Position numbers and translations under genes: made by a program
Shown: one piece after another, positions 47,102 to 56,924 of the stretch
How the letters are laid out: each line of letters begins with the position of its first letter
Numbering within the stretch: the first letter of the stretch is position 1
From: Calonectria ilicicola
Lineage: Eukaryota; Ascomycota; Sordariomycetes; Hypocreales; Nectriaceae
DNA: 64,000 bases
Reading direction: 5' to 3'
NCBI GenBank assembly: GCA_020809705.1
Contig: CP085834.1
Span: 2,604,001 to 2,668,000, forward strand
Notes under the pieces: generated by a model
The model's input: only the letters and a program-made list of their open reading frames with translations
The model's database searches: none
Told to the model about the DNA's origin: nothing

Positions 47102-48709
47102 GATGCTAGTATTTGTCGAATCTGATAATTCAAGAGTTGGAATATTGGAACACCGGAACGGAAATAAGGTCCAACTATTGCTACTTATTTGCTGAACATG
47201 GCTGATGCCAAGTCCCATGGCAGCGCCCTAGCTCAGGGGCTTGCCTATCGACCATGTCGGGACGACTGAGTTAAATTTCTGAGGCTGAATACGAACCGCA
47301 CTTGACCGTCTTGGTGATGTTTTAGTCTGGTTTTTTCAGCACTATTGATTGATGGTGGAACCAATACTTGGTCTGAGAGGGTTAGCGTGTGCTGTAAGCG
47401 AGAAGCTGCATGAATCACCATGGCAATTTTAAGATGGCAATGTCTGAAATAATCATGTTTTTTTCTGAAATCCGGGTTATAGATGGGAAAATAGAGAAAG
47501 GATTGTTTTGAACAAATGGCACAAGTATATGGGATTCTGGCGTATTTTGCCTTGCAAAAAAAACATTGGTTAGAGAAGCAGAGCGGATTCTCTTGGCTAT
47601 TTATCTGGAGGGTTTCCCGTCGAAATCCAATATAAACAGACAATACACACAGCTGCAATGTTTTCTGGGTACAGACTACACGATCGTATCTGGATGTATG
47701 GATGCATGCTTTTCCTGGTCACGTCTTTTCAGCCTACAGACGACGGCTTGTTTTTTCAAGCCTCTCCCGACGCGTGACAGGCCGTTGGAGGATGCGGGTC
47801 AAAACGCCTCCCCCGCCCAAGCGTGGCGTTGGCATGTGGCGTTGGTGCGGGGGCACGGCGCTGTAGGGTAGGGTACGCCCTCTTTCATCTCCACGATGAT
47901 TTAATTTTTATGTCGCGGTTGATCGCTTCAAGACCATCTCAGAGTTCATGACTGGGTGTTATTTTTTATTCTATTTATTATATTTATGCCATGTAATTTT
48001 GCGAACGTTGGTCAATTTGGAGTACGGAAGCCTTTGTTCATCACTCACGTGTTGTGTTGGAGGTGAGACGTATGATGAACAGCCAACTATAAAACTCTAA
48101 TGCAGGTGCCTAAACGCCAAGAAGATGACAGCATGCGTCACCACCACCATCATCGCCTAGGCTTCAAAATTAGACAATGCCAACTCAGACAAAATGTTGC
48201 TTTTTGCGAGAACCCACAAGGCTGAAGCCAGCGAGTTCTGTCGACTTGGGTGTGGACCAACAATTCCTCCGTTGGCGTCGTCTAAGCTGACTAGAGCCAA
48301 GCGCTGTGGGTCGAACCCACAAGCGGGCCAATATTGAGCCGCGAAATCAGCCACCAGATGGCAGCCACATTCTGAATTGTCCCGATGAGTGGATGAGTGT
48401 GGGCTCGCGCTTCGATTTTCGTGAGAGCGAGAATGTGACGAGGGGCCGAGACCGAACCGACGAATCGCCGTTCATGGTGATGATGATGATGATGTCAAGC
48501 CACGTCCACCTTCACTTCGAGACGGAGATTCAATATATATATATATGTTCATGTTCATGGTCCATATTCCCTTTATTCATTCCATTCAGCATTTCAAGAT
48601 ACCCAATACCCAATACCAGCAATTACTTACTACTTACTCACTCTAATTATACCATCCCATCACCAACCACCACCATTAGCAACATCATCAACAACAACAA
48701 AACAACAGC
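47102..48709. promoter_or_regulatory. Divergent intergenic region, promoters of secreted-protein and MDR genes
   Basis: About 1.6 kb. It contains GTAGGGTAGGGTA at 47863-47875, a TGA repeat at 48478-48494, an AT dinucleotide run at 48533-48546 that could act as a TATA element about 165 bp before the next ATG, and a CAACA-rich leader at about 48655-48705. No gene is supported. Confidence 0.5.
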
Positions 48710-49738
48710 ATGTCTTCCACTATCCGCAAAGTAGAAATCTCCGCCTTTGGCGACTCCTCCAACGTTCACGTTGTCACCGCCGAGATCCCTCCGCCCGCAA
48801 AGGGCGAGGTCCAGGTCGATGTCATCTACTCAGGCTTCAACGGCTCCGACACCAACATGCGTCTTGGCCACTACGCCATGCAGAGACCCGCCCCACTGAC
48901 TCCCGGCTACTGCTTCGTCGGCCGAGTCTGCCAAAACGGCCCCGGAGCCGAAAAGTTCAAGCCGGGTGACATCGTTCTCAGCATGACCATGTACGACTCT
49001 GAGGCCGAGAAGATCAACTTTCCCGAAAAATTCATCGCAAAGGTGCCCGAGGGCTACGATCTTCTAAAAGCCATTGCGCTGCCCCTCGACTGGAACACAG
49101 CCTACGGTCTCATCAATCGCGCCGTCCCCGGCCGCGTCAAAAAGGGTGCTCGAGTCTTCATCCATGGTCTTAGTGGTGCATGTGGCTATGCCCTTTTGCG
49201 CTTGTGTCAGCACTATGGTGCTGACATCTACGGCACCGCCTCCGAGCGCAACCATGAGATCCTCCGTGAGATGGGCGCCACCCCATTTGTCTACACTGAT
49301 AAGAAGTGGATCGACGAGATGAAGAAGCTGGGAGGTGCTCATGTCATCTTCGATCCACTCGGCTTCGAGAGCTTTGACGAGTCATACGAGGCCCTGAGCT
49401 GCACTGAGCCTAGTGTCCTTGTTGGCTACGGAGGCAACGCAGCCACAGTGTCAAACGACTCTACAAGTAAGGCGCGGTCCATTTTCCCCATGATGGCCAA
49501 GCTCCTGGCGCGCAACGCCGCCGTGTGGTCTAACAAGTCGACCAAGTTTTGGTACATCGACCGCAACCAAAAGACATTTATGACAGACTTTGAGGCTGTC
49601 CTGGCCATGGCCGGCGAGGGCAAGCTGGATGTGGTCATCAAGAAGGTCTGGGACATGGACGACATTCGACAAGCACACGACAGCTGGGGCAGGCAGACCG
49701 GAATTGGGTCCATGGCGATCCGGGTGGGAAAGGAGTAA
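48710..49738 (+). CDS. Zinc-free MDR alcohol dehydrogenase / quinone oxidoreductase-like
   Basis: Intronless, 342 residues. The medium-chain reductase plan is present. The N-terminal GroES-like part reads GEVQVDVIYSGFNGSDTNMRLG and LTPGYCFVGRV, without the zinc-ligand Cys set. The cofactor domain starts with ARVFIHGLSGACGYALLRLC, a Gly-rich NADP loop, and FDPLGFESFDESYEAL follows. Substrates range from quinones to enoyl intermediates. Codon use is notably C-rich at third positions, suggesting high expression. The leader before the start contains CAACA repeats and a clean AGCATG start. Confidence 0.9.
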   Translation: MSSTIRKVEISAFGDSSNVHVVTAEIPPPAKGEVQVDVIYSGFNGSDTNMRLGHYAMQRPAPLTPGYCFVGRVCQNGPGAEKFKPGDIVLSMTMYDSEAEKINFPEKFIAKVPEGYDLLKAIALPLDWNTAYGLINRAVPGRVKKGARVFIHGLSGACGYALLRLCQHYGADIYGTASERNHEILREMGATPFVYTDKKWIDEMKKLGGAHVIFDPLGFESFDESYEALSCTEPSVLVGYGGNAATVSNDSTSKARSIFPMMAKLLARNAAVWSNKSTKFWYIDRNQKTFMTDFEAVLAMAGEGKLDVVIKKVWDMDDIRQAHDSWGRQTGIGSMAIRVGKE

Positions 49739-50440
49739 AAATTGAATCATGTTTGTAATTTATGTGAAGTATATGAAGGCACTGGCTTTACGTCACTCTT
49801 TCAGAAGCGACGCGGAACGTGGGGGGTTGGCTCGGCTCGAGAATGAAACTTAGCATGTAATTGATTTTATTCATTATGGATTACCTCCTTCACACTTTGA
49901 TCGACCAAGTCACGGAAATGTCCCGACGGACAAAATAGGTATTTGATCCACTGCAAAACCCTCCCCGGACGTAGAACAGGGGGTGGGACGTTCGGCTTGT
50001 GGGCGTGGAACTTTAATCAATGTCGCTCACTCCCGAGGATCCGTTTTAGCCTTGCGCCCCCCCCATGTTTTTAATTCTGGTATTTGATCTCATTGGGTCG
50101 TCCGTAGGTTTAAACTGCCGTTTTTCTCTGATCTCCGAAACATGTCTGCGCGACAAGGCGGAAACGCTTACGCCATTAGCTGCTGATCTCAATATCTGAA
50201 ACTCAGTGGTCCCTGATGTCGCGCAACAACAGGCCACTCCACGAGGATGGGATACGCGGCCCTTTTTTTTTGTGTTTTAGTTTAACAAACCAAAAAATGA
50301 CCGACCCTTTTTGAATGTATTTGGATTTAGGTATTTAGAGGGCTGCCAAGCCTCGACCAATTCGGATGTCTTCTGCATGTTATAGCCCAGCACCACTTAA
50401 GCATATTACAACAGCCCCGGAAGGAAAAAAAAAATTAAAG
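49739..50440. other. Intergenic region upstream of the beta-helix gene
   Basis: About 700 bp. A short in-frame upstream extension from an ATG at 50366 adds 25 hydrophilic residues and is rejected as the start. An A-rich stretch directly precedes the chosen ATG. Nothing else seen. Confidence 0.45.
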
Positions 50441-51739
50441 ATGCGCACCCCCACTACCAAACTCGCGGTTGGTGCTGCCGCCGCCTTGTTTTCTCTTGGC
50501 GAATGCCAATCATCAACCGGAAGCGCCGCCCCGAGCGGAACAATGGCTCCTGGTGGGACCGGTGGAGGGTCTTCCACTGTCAACAGTGGCACCGGCCTCT
50601 ATAACTTGGCTGATGGCGAAGTTGTCACTGGGGGCACGTACTCGTGCAACACTACCGACACTAGTGTCTTTGTTGCAAACGGCACCGTCAGCGCTAGTTT
50701 GGTTGATGTGACAGTCACCAAGTCAGCCAATGCATCTTCATCCGACGACGCCAGCTTCTACGGCCTTAACGCTGGCGTCCTGGCTGTTGGAAATGCTGTG
50801 CTCAACATCACAGGCGGATCCGTCAAGACTACTGGTGACAGCTCCGATGGTATTTTTGCATATGGAAACGCTACCATCTATGTGTCTGGCACCTATGTCG
50901 GCGTTGAGGGTGGAAACTCGGGTGGTATCGAAGTTGCCGGTGGTGGTGTCATGTACGCCTCTAATATGACCATTGACTCTGTCAACAGGGCTGCCATCCG
51001 CAGCGACCGTGGTGGTGGCACTCTGATTGTAAACGGCGGCGAGTACCGCACTTCAGGCGCAACTGGTGCCCCTGCGGTTTACAGCACAGCCAACATCACC
51101 GTCAACAATGCTGTTCTGACTGCCACTGGGTCCGAAGCCCTGGTGATTGAGGGTCTCAACGAGCTGACCATCAACGATTGCACCGTTTCTGGAAATATGG
51201 GCGTGTCAGGTACTGAGGAGCTTCATAACGTGATGCTGTACCAGAGTATGTCTGGAGATGCCGAGGATGGTACTGCCGAGTTTACCATGAACGGTGGCTC
51301 TCTCGAGTCGTTGAGCGGCTGCATGTTTTACGTCACAAACACCGACGCCGCCGTCACTCTTCGTGGCGCCAACCTGACCTTGAGCAGTGACAGCACCTAT
51401 CTGTTCAATGTCTCCGGAAACGACGGAGTCAGGGGTTGGGGCAGTGCTGGCGCCAACGGTGGTGACGCCACTCTGAACCTCTCTGGTCAGACTGTCACGG
51501 GTGACCTCTACGCTGACACCATTTCAAACCTGACTGTGAACATTGCGAACGGTTCCTTCCTCAAGGGCGCCGCAAACCCTGATGGTACCAAGGCAGATGG
51601 CCTTGTAATCAACATTGACTCGACGAGTAACTGGACCCTCAGCGCCGATAGCTACATCACGGCTTTCAAGGGCAGCCTGGAGAATGTTTCTCAGGGCTCG
51701 TACACGCTCTATGTGAACGGTACTGCAGCCTCTGCCTAA
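50441..51739 (+). CDS. Secreted beta-helix-like protein, bacterial in appearance
   Basis: Intronless, 432 residues. The chosen start gives a clean signal peptide (MRTPTTKLAVGAAAALFSLGECQS), preceded by an A-rich stretch. After a Gly/Ser linker the protein is a chain of short beta strands rich in Asn, Thr and Gly. Regular turns such as NITGGSVKTTGDSSDGIFAYG, IEVAGGG, LIVNGGEYRTSG, FTMNGGSLESLSG and LNLSGQTVTGDLY suggest a right-handed parallel beta-helix. This repeat style is one I know from bacterial surface and adhesin-like proteins (pectate-lyase-fold family) and is unusual for a fungal gene. Many N-glycosylation sequons are present and only three or so Cys. No catalytic motif is visible; binding to polysaccharide or surfaces is inference. 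Horizontal origin is possible but untested. Confidence 0.83.
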   Translation: MRTPTTKLAVGAAAALFSLGECQSSTGSAAPSGTMAPGGTGGGSSTVNSGTGLYNLADGEVVTGGTYSCNTTDTSVFVANGTVSASLVDVTVTKSANASSSDDASFYGLNAGVLAVGNAVLNITGGSVKTTGDSSDGIFAYGNATIYVSGTYVGVEGGNSGGIEVAGGGVMYASNMTIDSVNRAAIRSDRGGGTLIVNGGEYRTSGATGAPAVYSTANITVNNAVLTATGSEALVIEGLNELTINDCTVSGNMGVSGTEELHNVMLYQSMSGDAEDGTAEFTMNGGSLESLSGCMFYVTNTDAAVTLRGANLTLSSDSTYLFNVSGNDGVRGWGSAGANGGDATLNLSGQTVTGDLYADTISNLTVNIANGSFLKGAANPDGTKADGLVINIDSTSNWTLSADSYITAFKGSLENVSQGSYTLYVNGTAASA

Positions 51740-52310
51740 TTGCTGGGTCAATTAGCGAATGGTTGATTTGATGTGATGGAATGAGAAAATATGAAATGTA
51801 TACGTGTGTATTATAAATGAGAGGACTGTATATAGCCTGACGATGCCGCATCTTGCGGGATGAGCACACCCTGGATTGCTATGCTATTAGATATAGAAAA
51901 TACTACAGTTGAGAACCTCACGGTTGGGGATTCTACATGATACTTTGCCAAATCATCCGAATGAAACTTGAATGACTTGGTCCCTTGGGCGCATTGAATT
52001 GAAATGTGGGTCACGTAACATTCATGATCAACCTGCGAGGGATGCTCAACTTTCAACCAGCCTCTCAGGCTTAAACCAATGGTATATTTTTTCTTGTACA
52101 TAGTTGGGTACTGTAAGTGACATGTTTAATCCAATTTTAGTATTGTAAAATATCCAAAATTCCTTCACCATTTTTTTTCTCTCTCAAATCTTTGGATTCG
52201 CTGCACTTTTTATGACATCAATGGAGTGATGCGAGTGTCAAGTCTCGTGATGAAATGCTATGCTGGGTTATCCACGACGATTTCATTTCGACTATACCTC
52301 TGGTATTTGC
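51740..52310. other. Intergenic spacer between converging genes
   Basis: 3' flanks of the beta-helix gene (plus) and the SRPBCC gene (minus). No other feature. Confidence 0.4.
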
Positions 52311-52918
52311 TTAGTTCTTTTTGGTGGCAGCGCGACCAAGGTCAGCAAGGGCCTCAATGCGCTTGAACTTGGCGTCTTGGATGACACCTGCAAACAGCGA
52401 GTTAGTAATGAAAGTCGCGCCAAAACCAGAATAATCACGATTGCAACATACCAGCATCGGCGTCGCTGGAGAAGGTGGCGCTCCACTCGACAAAGGTGCT
52501 GCCCTCAAGCTCTCCAGAGGTGACGGCGTAGCAGCGGATGGTGCTCATGGCGCTGGTGTAGGTGAGCTCAGGCTGCGAGGTGATGACACTGTAGGTGATG
52601 TAGTGGTTGATGGACTGCGAGATGTCATGATTAGCACTGCAACTGTCTCTAGGCGGCGCCTTTCTGCCAAACCGCAGCTAGAGTCCTTACACTGTGCTCC
52701 TCCTGCTTCACATCAACGACGGTTCCGTCCTTGAAGGTCCACTTGACGATGTCAGTGTCGGGGCTCGTGCCCTTGACCCACTCCGACTTGCTCAGGGCAG
52801 ACCAGAAATTGGAAAAATCCTGCAGCTTGATGTGGTGCCAGACGTGGGAGAGGGGAGCTCGGATGACGGCAGACTCGAGGACCGAGGTGGACGTGGGGAT
52901 GGGGGCGGGAGTAGACAT
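52311..52918 (-). CDS. SRPBCC/Bet v1-like protein (polyketide-cyclase superfamily)
   Basis: On the minus strand: exons 52918-52691, 52614-52452 and 52387-52311; introns of 76 and 64 nt; 155 residues. The joins produce QEEHSSINHYITYSVI and SSDADAGVIQDAKFKR. LESAVIRAPLSHVWHHIKLQDFSNFW is the typical first helix and strand of the helix-grip fold, and FVEWSATFSS a later strand. The fold binds hydrophobic ligands in a central cavity. Family members include polyketide cyclases, but most fungal members are of unknown function. A longer N-terminus begins with TTG and was rejected. Confidence 0.85.
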
Positions 52919-54108
52919 GGTGGTGATTGAGGTTGATGGACGATGTGACACGGGCTGTTGAATTGGATGGACGGTGGTTGGTGAACGAGTCAAGTGTGAG
53001 TGAGATGAGAGAGAGAGAAAGGGAGGATGAGATGTGGATTAAGGGTCCAAAATGTGCTACTGTACAAGTTTGCTAATGGATGGATCATGAGGATGCGTGG
53101 CGGGGAAGTCAGCTGTATTGACGTCATGGGGAGGTCATTACCCAGTCCGTCTTCAAATTACCTTTGGAATGTTTTGCAAGTGTTACGGGTCGGCGCGGGG
53201 ATCGACGCTTTTGTGCTTAGTGTAGCGCCAGGCTACTCTCAATTGAGGCTATGGAAGGTTTACTCATCTCGCTGAACAAGGCCAGTTCCGGAGTTGATGT
53301 GATAGCAGTGTAACGTGGTGTTGCTGTTGCTTGTTCTCTGGACGAGAAAAAAAATTTGGTTGAAAATTTATACCGTGGACTGCTATTGGTGGGGATAAAT
53401 GCTTGCCACCCTTCACCTGTTGCGACTTTTTGTTGTTTTTCTCTTTTGCCAATTTGCCGCTATACTGGAAACAGAGTTAGTGCAATGTGCAGAGCCGCCA
53501 AAGAGCTCACAGTCGGGCTGGACTGGGGCTGCTAAGACACGCTACCATTGTAGTAGTTGCCCGGGGCTATTAGTTCAATTGAAAAAAAACATGAACGGCA
53601 GTGGTTAGAGCCTTATTTTCTGGCTTCTAGACCCTACTGAACGAGAAGCCTCCTCTATCCATGTGACCAGGATTAGGGGGCTAGGGTTAGGGTTTTTATT
53701 TGGGGGAAAACGTAATGAGAATTGATGTAGTTTACCAGGCCGACAACATCTCATTTTTCTTTCCATCACCTGTAGATAGCTAGCTGCTCGTTCACGATGA
53801 TCTGCATATGGCACGTGAGCCCGACTGGACTGACCCCGTCGTCGACTGCACTCATTCCGCCGCGTTCCTGGACGACCCTTGTTTCCCCACATGAGGCTTA
53901 TCTGATCTCTGCATAGCCATGCGGGGCGCCTCTGCGAGCTCCCAGACTCTTAGGCTCAGCTGGGCCTTGGCTTGGGATAATGGCGGATTTACGTAAATCC
54001 TTGGCGCGCGAGGCTGTGAGATTTTGGTGCAGCCTGACGCCTCATGTTGCGGTAATTGGCTCCCCCGCATAAGCATAAATCCGCGCATCCGTGTAGCTAT
54101 CTGCAGCG
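52919..54108. other. Intergenic region with telomere-like motif
   Basis: About 1.2 kb with no supported gene. It carries promoter sequence for both the SRPBCC and kinase genes, and TAGGGTTAGGGTT at 53682-53694. A minus-strand frame around 53850-54256 overlaps the kinase start and has no family match. Confidence 0.45.
53682..53694. repeat. Short telomere-like TTAGGG motif
   Basis: TAGGGTTAGGGTT, about two units of the fungal telomere repeat, inside non-coding DNA. It could be chance or a scar of break repair. Confidence 0.5.
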
Positions 54109-56924
54109 ATGGACGGCAGTCTGTCCGACTTGCTGCGTGACTTTCGGCTTGAGACGCGGTTCCGCAAGCGCTACACGATCCATGTCCACGATGACCCGGA
54201 TGCGCCCCCCTCAACGCCGCACCGCCTGGAGTATTGGCAAAGCGATAAGCGGGCAATAGGTCGCGGCGGCCAGGGCCAGGTGGTTTTACAAAAATGTATT
54301 AGTGGCGGGAGGAACTATTCGGTGCGCGCTGTCAAGATGATACCGCTCCAGGATGGTGGCACAAGAAGGCGTTATATTCGAGAGCTTGAAACCATGATTA
54401 AGTTTTCTCACGACAAGGTACAAGCTTCTTGATAAGATACAAGAAGATTTCCCGCTAAAATTCATCATCAACTAGTATTCGAAGCATTTTGTCAAATCCC
54501 TGGGTTGGTATGAGACAGATGAATCGCTGTGCATTGCCATGGAGTATTATCCTGCAGGTGATTTGCAAACCCATCTTAACAACCACCCGGCATTCACAGA
54601 GGAGGACTCTTGCCAAATAACTAGCCAATTGCTACGCGCTCTGTCAGTAATGCACGGAGAGGGATTTGCGCATCGAGATATTAAGCCTCAGGTAAATGCA
54701 CTGCGAATTTTGTTTATTGCCTGGTCTAATTATGCTTGCTTTTAGAATATCTTGATCCACCAATCCCCCACATCCGAACAGCCCGGCTCGTGGTGGGTCA
54801 AGCTGGCAGATTTCGGAATTAGCAAGAGACTTGGGGTAGACGTTGCCGGTGGCAGCACCGTAATTGGCACTGAGGAGTACATGGCACCGGAGCTGTTTGA
54901 GCAGCACAGCGTTCCGCAAGTAGACCACCAAGCAGCAGACATGTGGGCACTGGGCGTCATGACTTTCTTCATTTTGACCAAGACACGTTTGTTTCAGAGC
55001 CGTCGATTTGCTTTTCAGTACGAAGCAAGCCCGGATAGACTGTTTCCACGTGGCTCACTGGACGATTGCAACGTCAGCTCCAATGGCCAGGAGTTTATTC
55101 GTTCTCTGATAAGACCAAACCCCGAAGAGCGACCAGACTGCAACAAAGCCATGGGCCATTCATGGGTACTTTCCTTGATTCCTAGTGCACCGGCGATTCC
55201 CGACCTCAGCGAGTAAGTTTGAATCTTGGGTTGATGTTTTGGAGAGACAGCTAATGTGCGATAGTTCCTCGGCTTCATCATCTCGGCGAAGTTCTATCGG
55301 AGGTGATGTGGGACTAACAACGGAATTACTCCAGCGTCCGCCTTCAGCCGCCTGGTCGGATGAAATAACAAACGACCGCTTTTCAGAATCGCATACCCAA
55401 AGGCCAAATGAACAACCCGTCACCTCTTTCCGCACCCAGATACAGTACCAATACCAATTCGCGGAAGATTATAAGCATACAGTTGAGCCAATTCCCAATA
55501 GCGAAGGAACTGAGTCCTCAGATACGCACGAGGATAATCAAGATGGCATTGATGATATAATTGGTGCTGGGTTTGTCGATGCGATGATAGAATCCAACAC
55601 CATTGGTATCGATATGGTAGTGCCTAGTCTAATCGAGCTCACTCCATTATTCAGAGCCGCGCGGGACGGGGATCTGGATGAGGTACAGCGTCTCCTCCAC
55701 AGTGGAGCTGACATCAAGGAGCCGAGTGCTATCGGATGGGTCTTGACAAACGAAGGCTGGCGGGGACAAGAAGATAGCTGGACACCTATTTTTGCAGCAA
55801 CAGCCAACGGTCATACAGAGGTGGTCAAGTTGCTCCTTGAAAATGGGGACGATGCCAAGCTTCAAGATGGAAGTGGCCAGTCTTTGATCCAGCTGGCGGG
55901 GAGCATCGGGCATCCACACCTATTCAAATTGCTTATTGATAATGGGGCAGATGTGATGGTGGAAGACGAGAACGAAGATACGGCAATCGATGCAGCAGCC
56001 CATTTTGGACGTATTGAAGTCATCCAGTATTTGACCAAGAACAGGGCAAACTTCAAGGACTCCAGTGAATTCGAAACAAGTTTGTTCAATTCAGTAGTGG
56101 ATATGGGTTACATGGAAGCCTTCGTGGAGCTCTTTGAAAGCCGTCCGGATTTTGCAACCAATGATATGAATGGCTGGTTGCCAATCCACAGAGCAGCATC
56201 CGAGGGCCACACGGACATTGCTGAATTACTCATCAAACACGGCGTTGCTGTTTCGCCCCAAGACAAATATCTCGCAACACCAATCCACTATGCAGCAAAG
56301 GGGGGTCATACCGCGACGGTTAGGCTACTTCTTGATCACGGGGCTGAGCCTAACATCGCAGATGAAGATGGAATGTTTCCAATCCACGAGGCAGCAAAGG
56401 GTCCTGTTGAGATGACTGGACTTCTCCTTACCCACGGTGCCGATACTTCGCCACAGAATGAAGATGGTTGTACGGCACTGCACATCGCGGTAACGAAGCG
56501 TTGCCTGGACGTGGTTGAAGAGCTCCTTCAAGCTAGAGCGGACCCCAATGTTCAAGATGGTGAGGGCAAAACACCACTCTATTTGGCAGCAGAAACGGGC
56601 AATCTGGAAGCAGTCAGAGTCCTGCTCGAGTACAAGGCAGATGCTTCGATTAAAACAAATCTCGGGAGGACGGTGCTATTCGAAGCCGTCTACCACAACA
56701 ACATGGAAATATTGTGGAAACTCCTCGGGGCCGGAGCACTACCCGAGGCGGAGCCAGAGAAGGGGGCATCGCTGTTGTTTTCGGTGGCGTATAGTGGCAA
56801 ATTGGAAATCGCCAAGTGGTTTATTCGATTCGGGGCCGATGTGCCCGGGTACGTGGCCGACATGCTACTTGAAAAAGCCGAGGAACAAGGGGACGAAGAA
56901 ATGGCCAAAATCTTAAAGAAGTGA
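54109..56924 (+). CDS. Serine/threonine protein kinase fused to ankyrin repeats
   Basis: Four exons: 54109-54417, 54476-54691, 54746-55212 and 55265-56924; introns of 58, 54 and 52 nt; 883 residues. A complete kinase domain covers about residues 45-320: glycine loop GRGGQGQV (51-58), Lys76 in AVK, Glu in helix C, HRDIKPQN (169-176), DFG (197-199) and APE (222-224). A low-complexity Ser/Gln/acidic linker (about 330-450) follows, with SSASSSRRSS a likely phosphorylation region. About 12 ankyrin repeats run from about 453 to the end. The ankyrins presumably select partners. The fusion is a recurring type in fungi. The four introns lie only in the kinase and linker, while the ankyrin part is one long exon, as if added as a block. 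The substrate is unknown. Confidence 0.92.

Noticed and set aside
46371..47195. Plus-strand frames antisense to the Ser/Thr-rich gene
   Set aside because: They are mirror images of the Ser/Thr repeats (Val/Glu/Arg-rich), while the minus strand has a clean signal peptide and a structured C-terminal domain.
48306..48734. Frame upstream of the MDR gene
   Set aside because: It runs through TGA and AT microsatellites and the MDR leader; its composition is low-complexity and it overlaps the MDR start.
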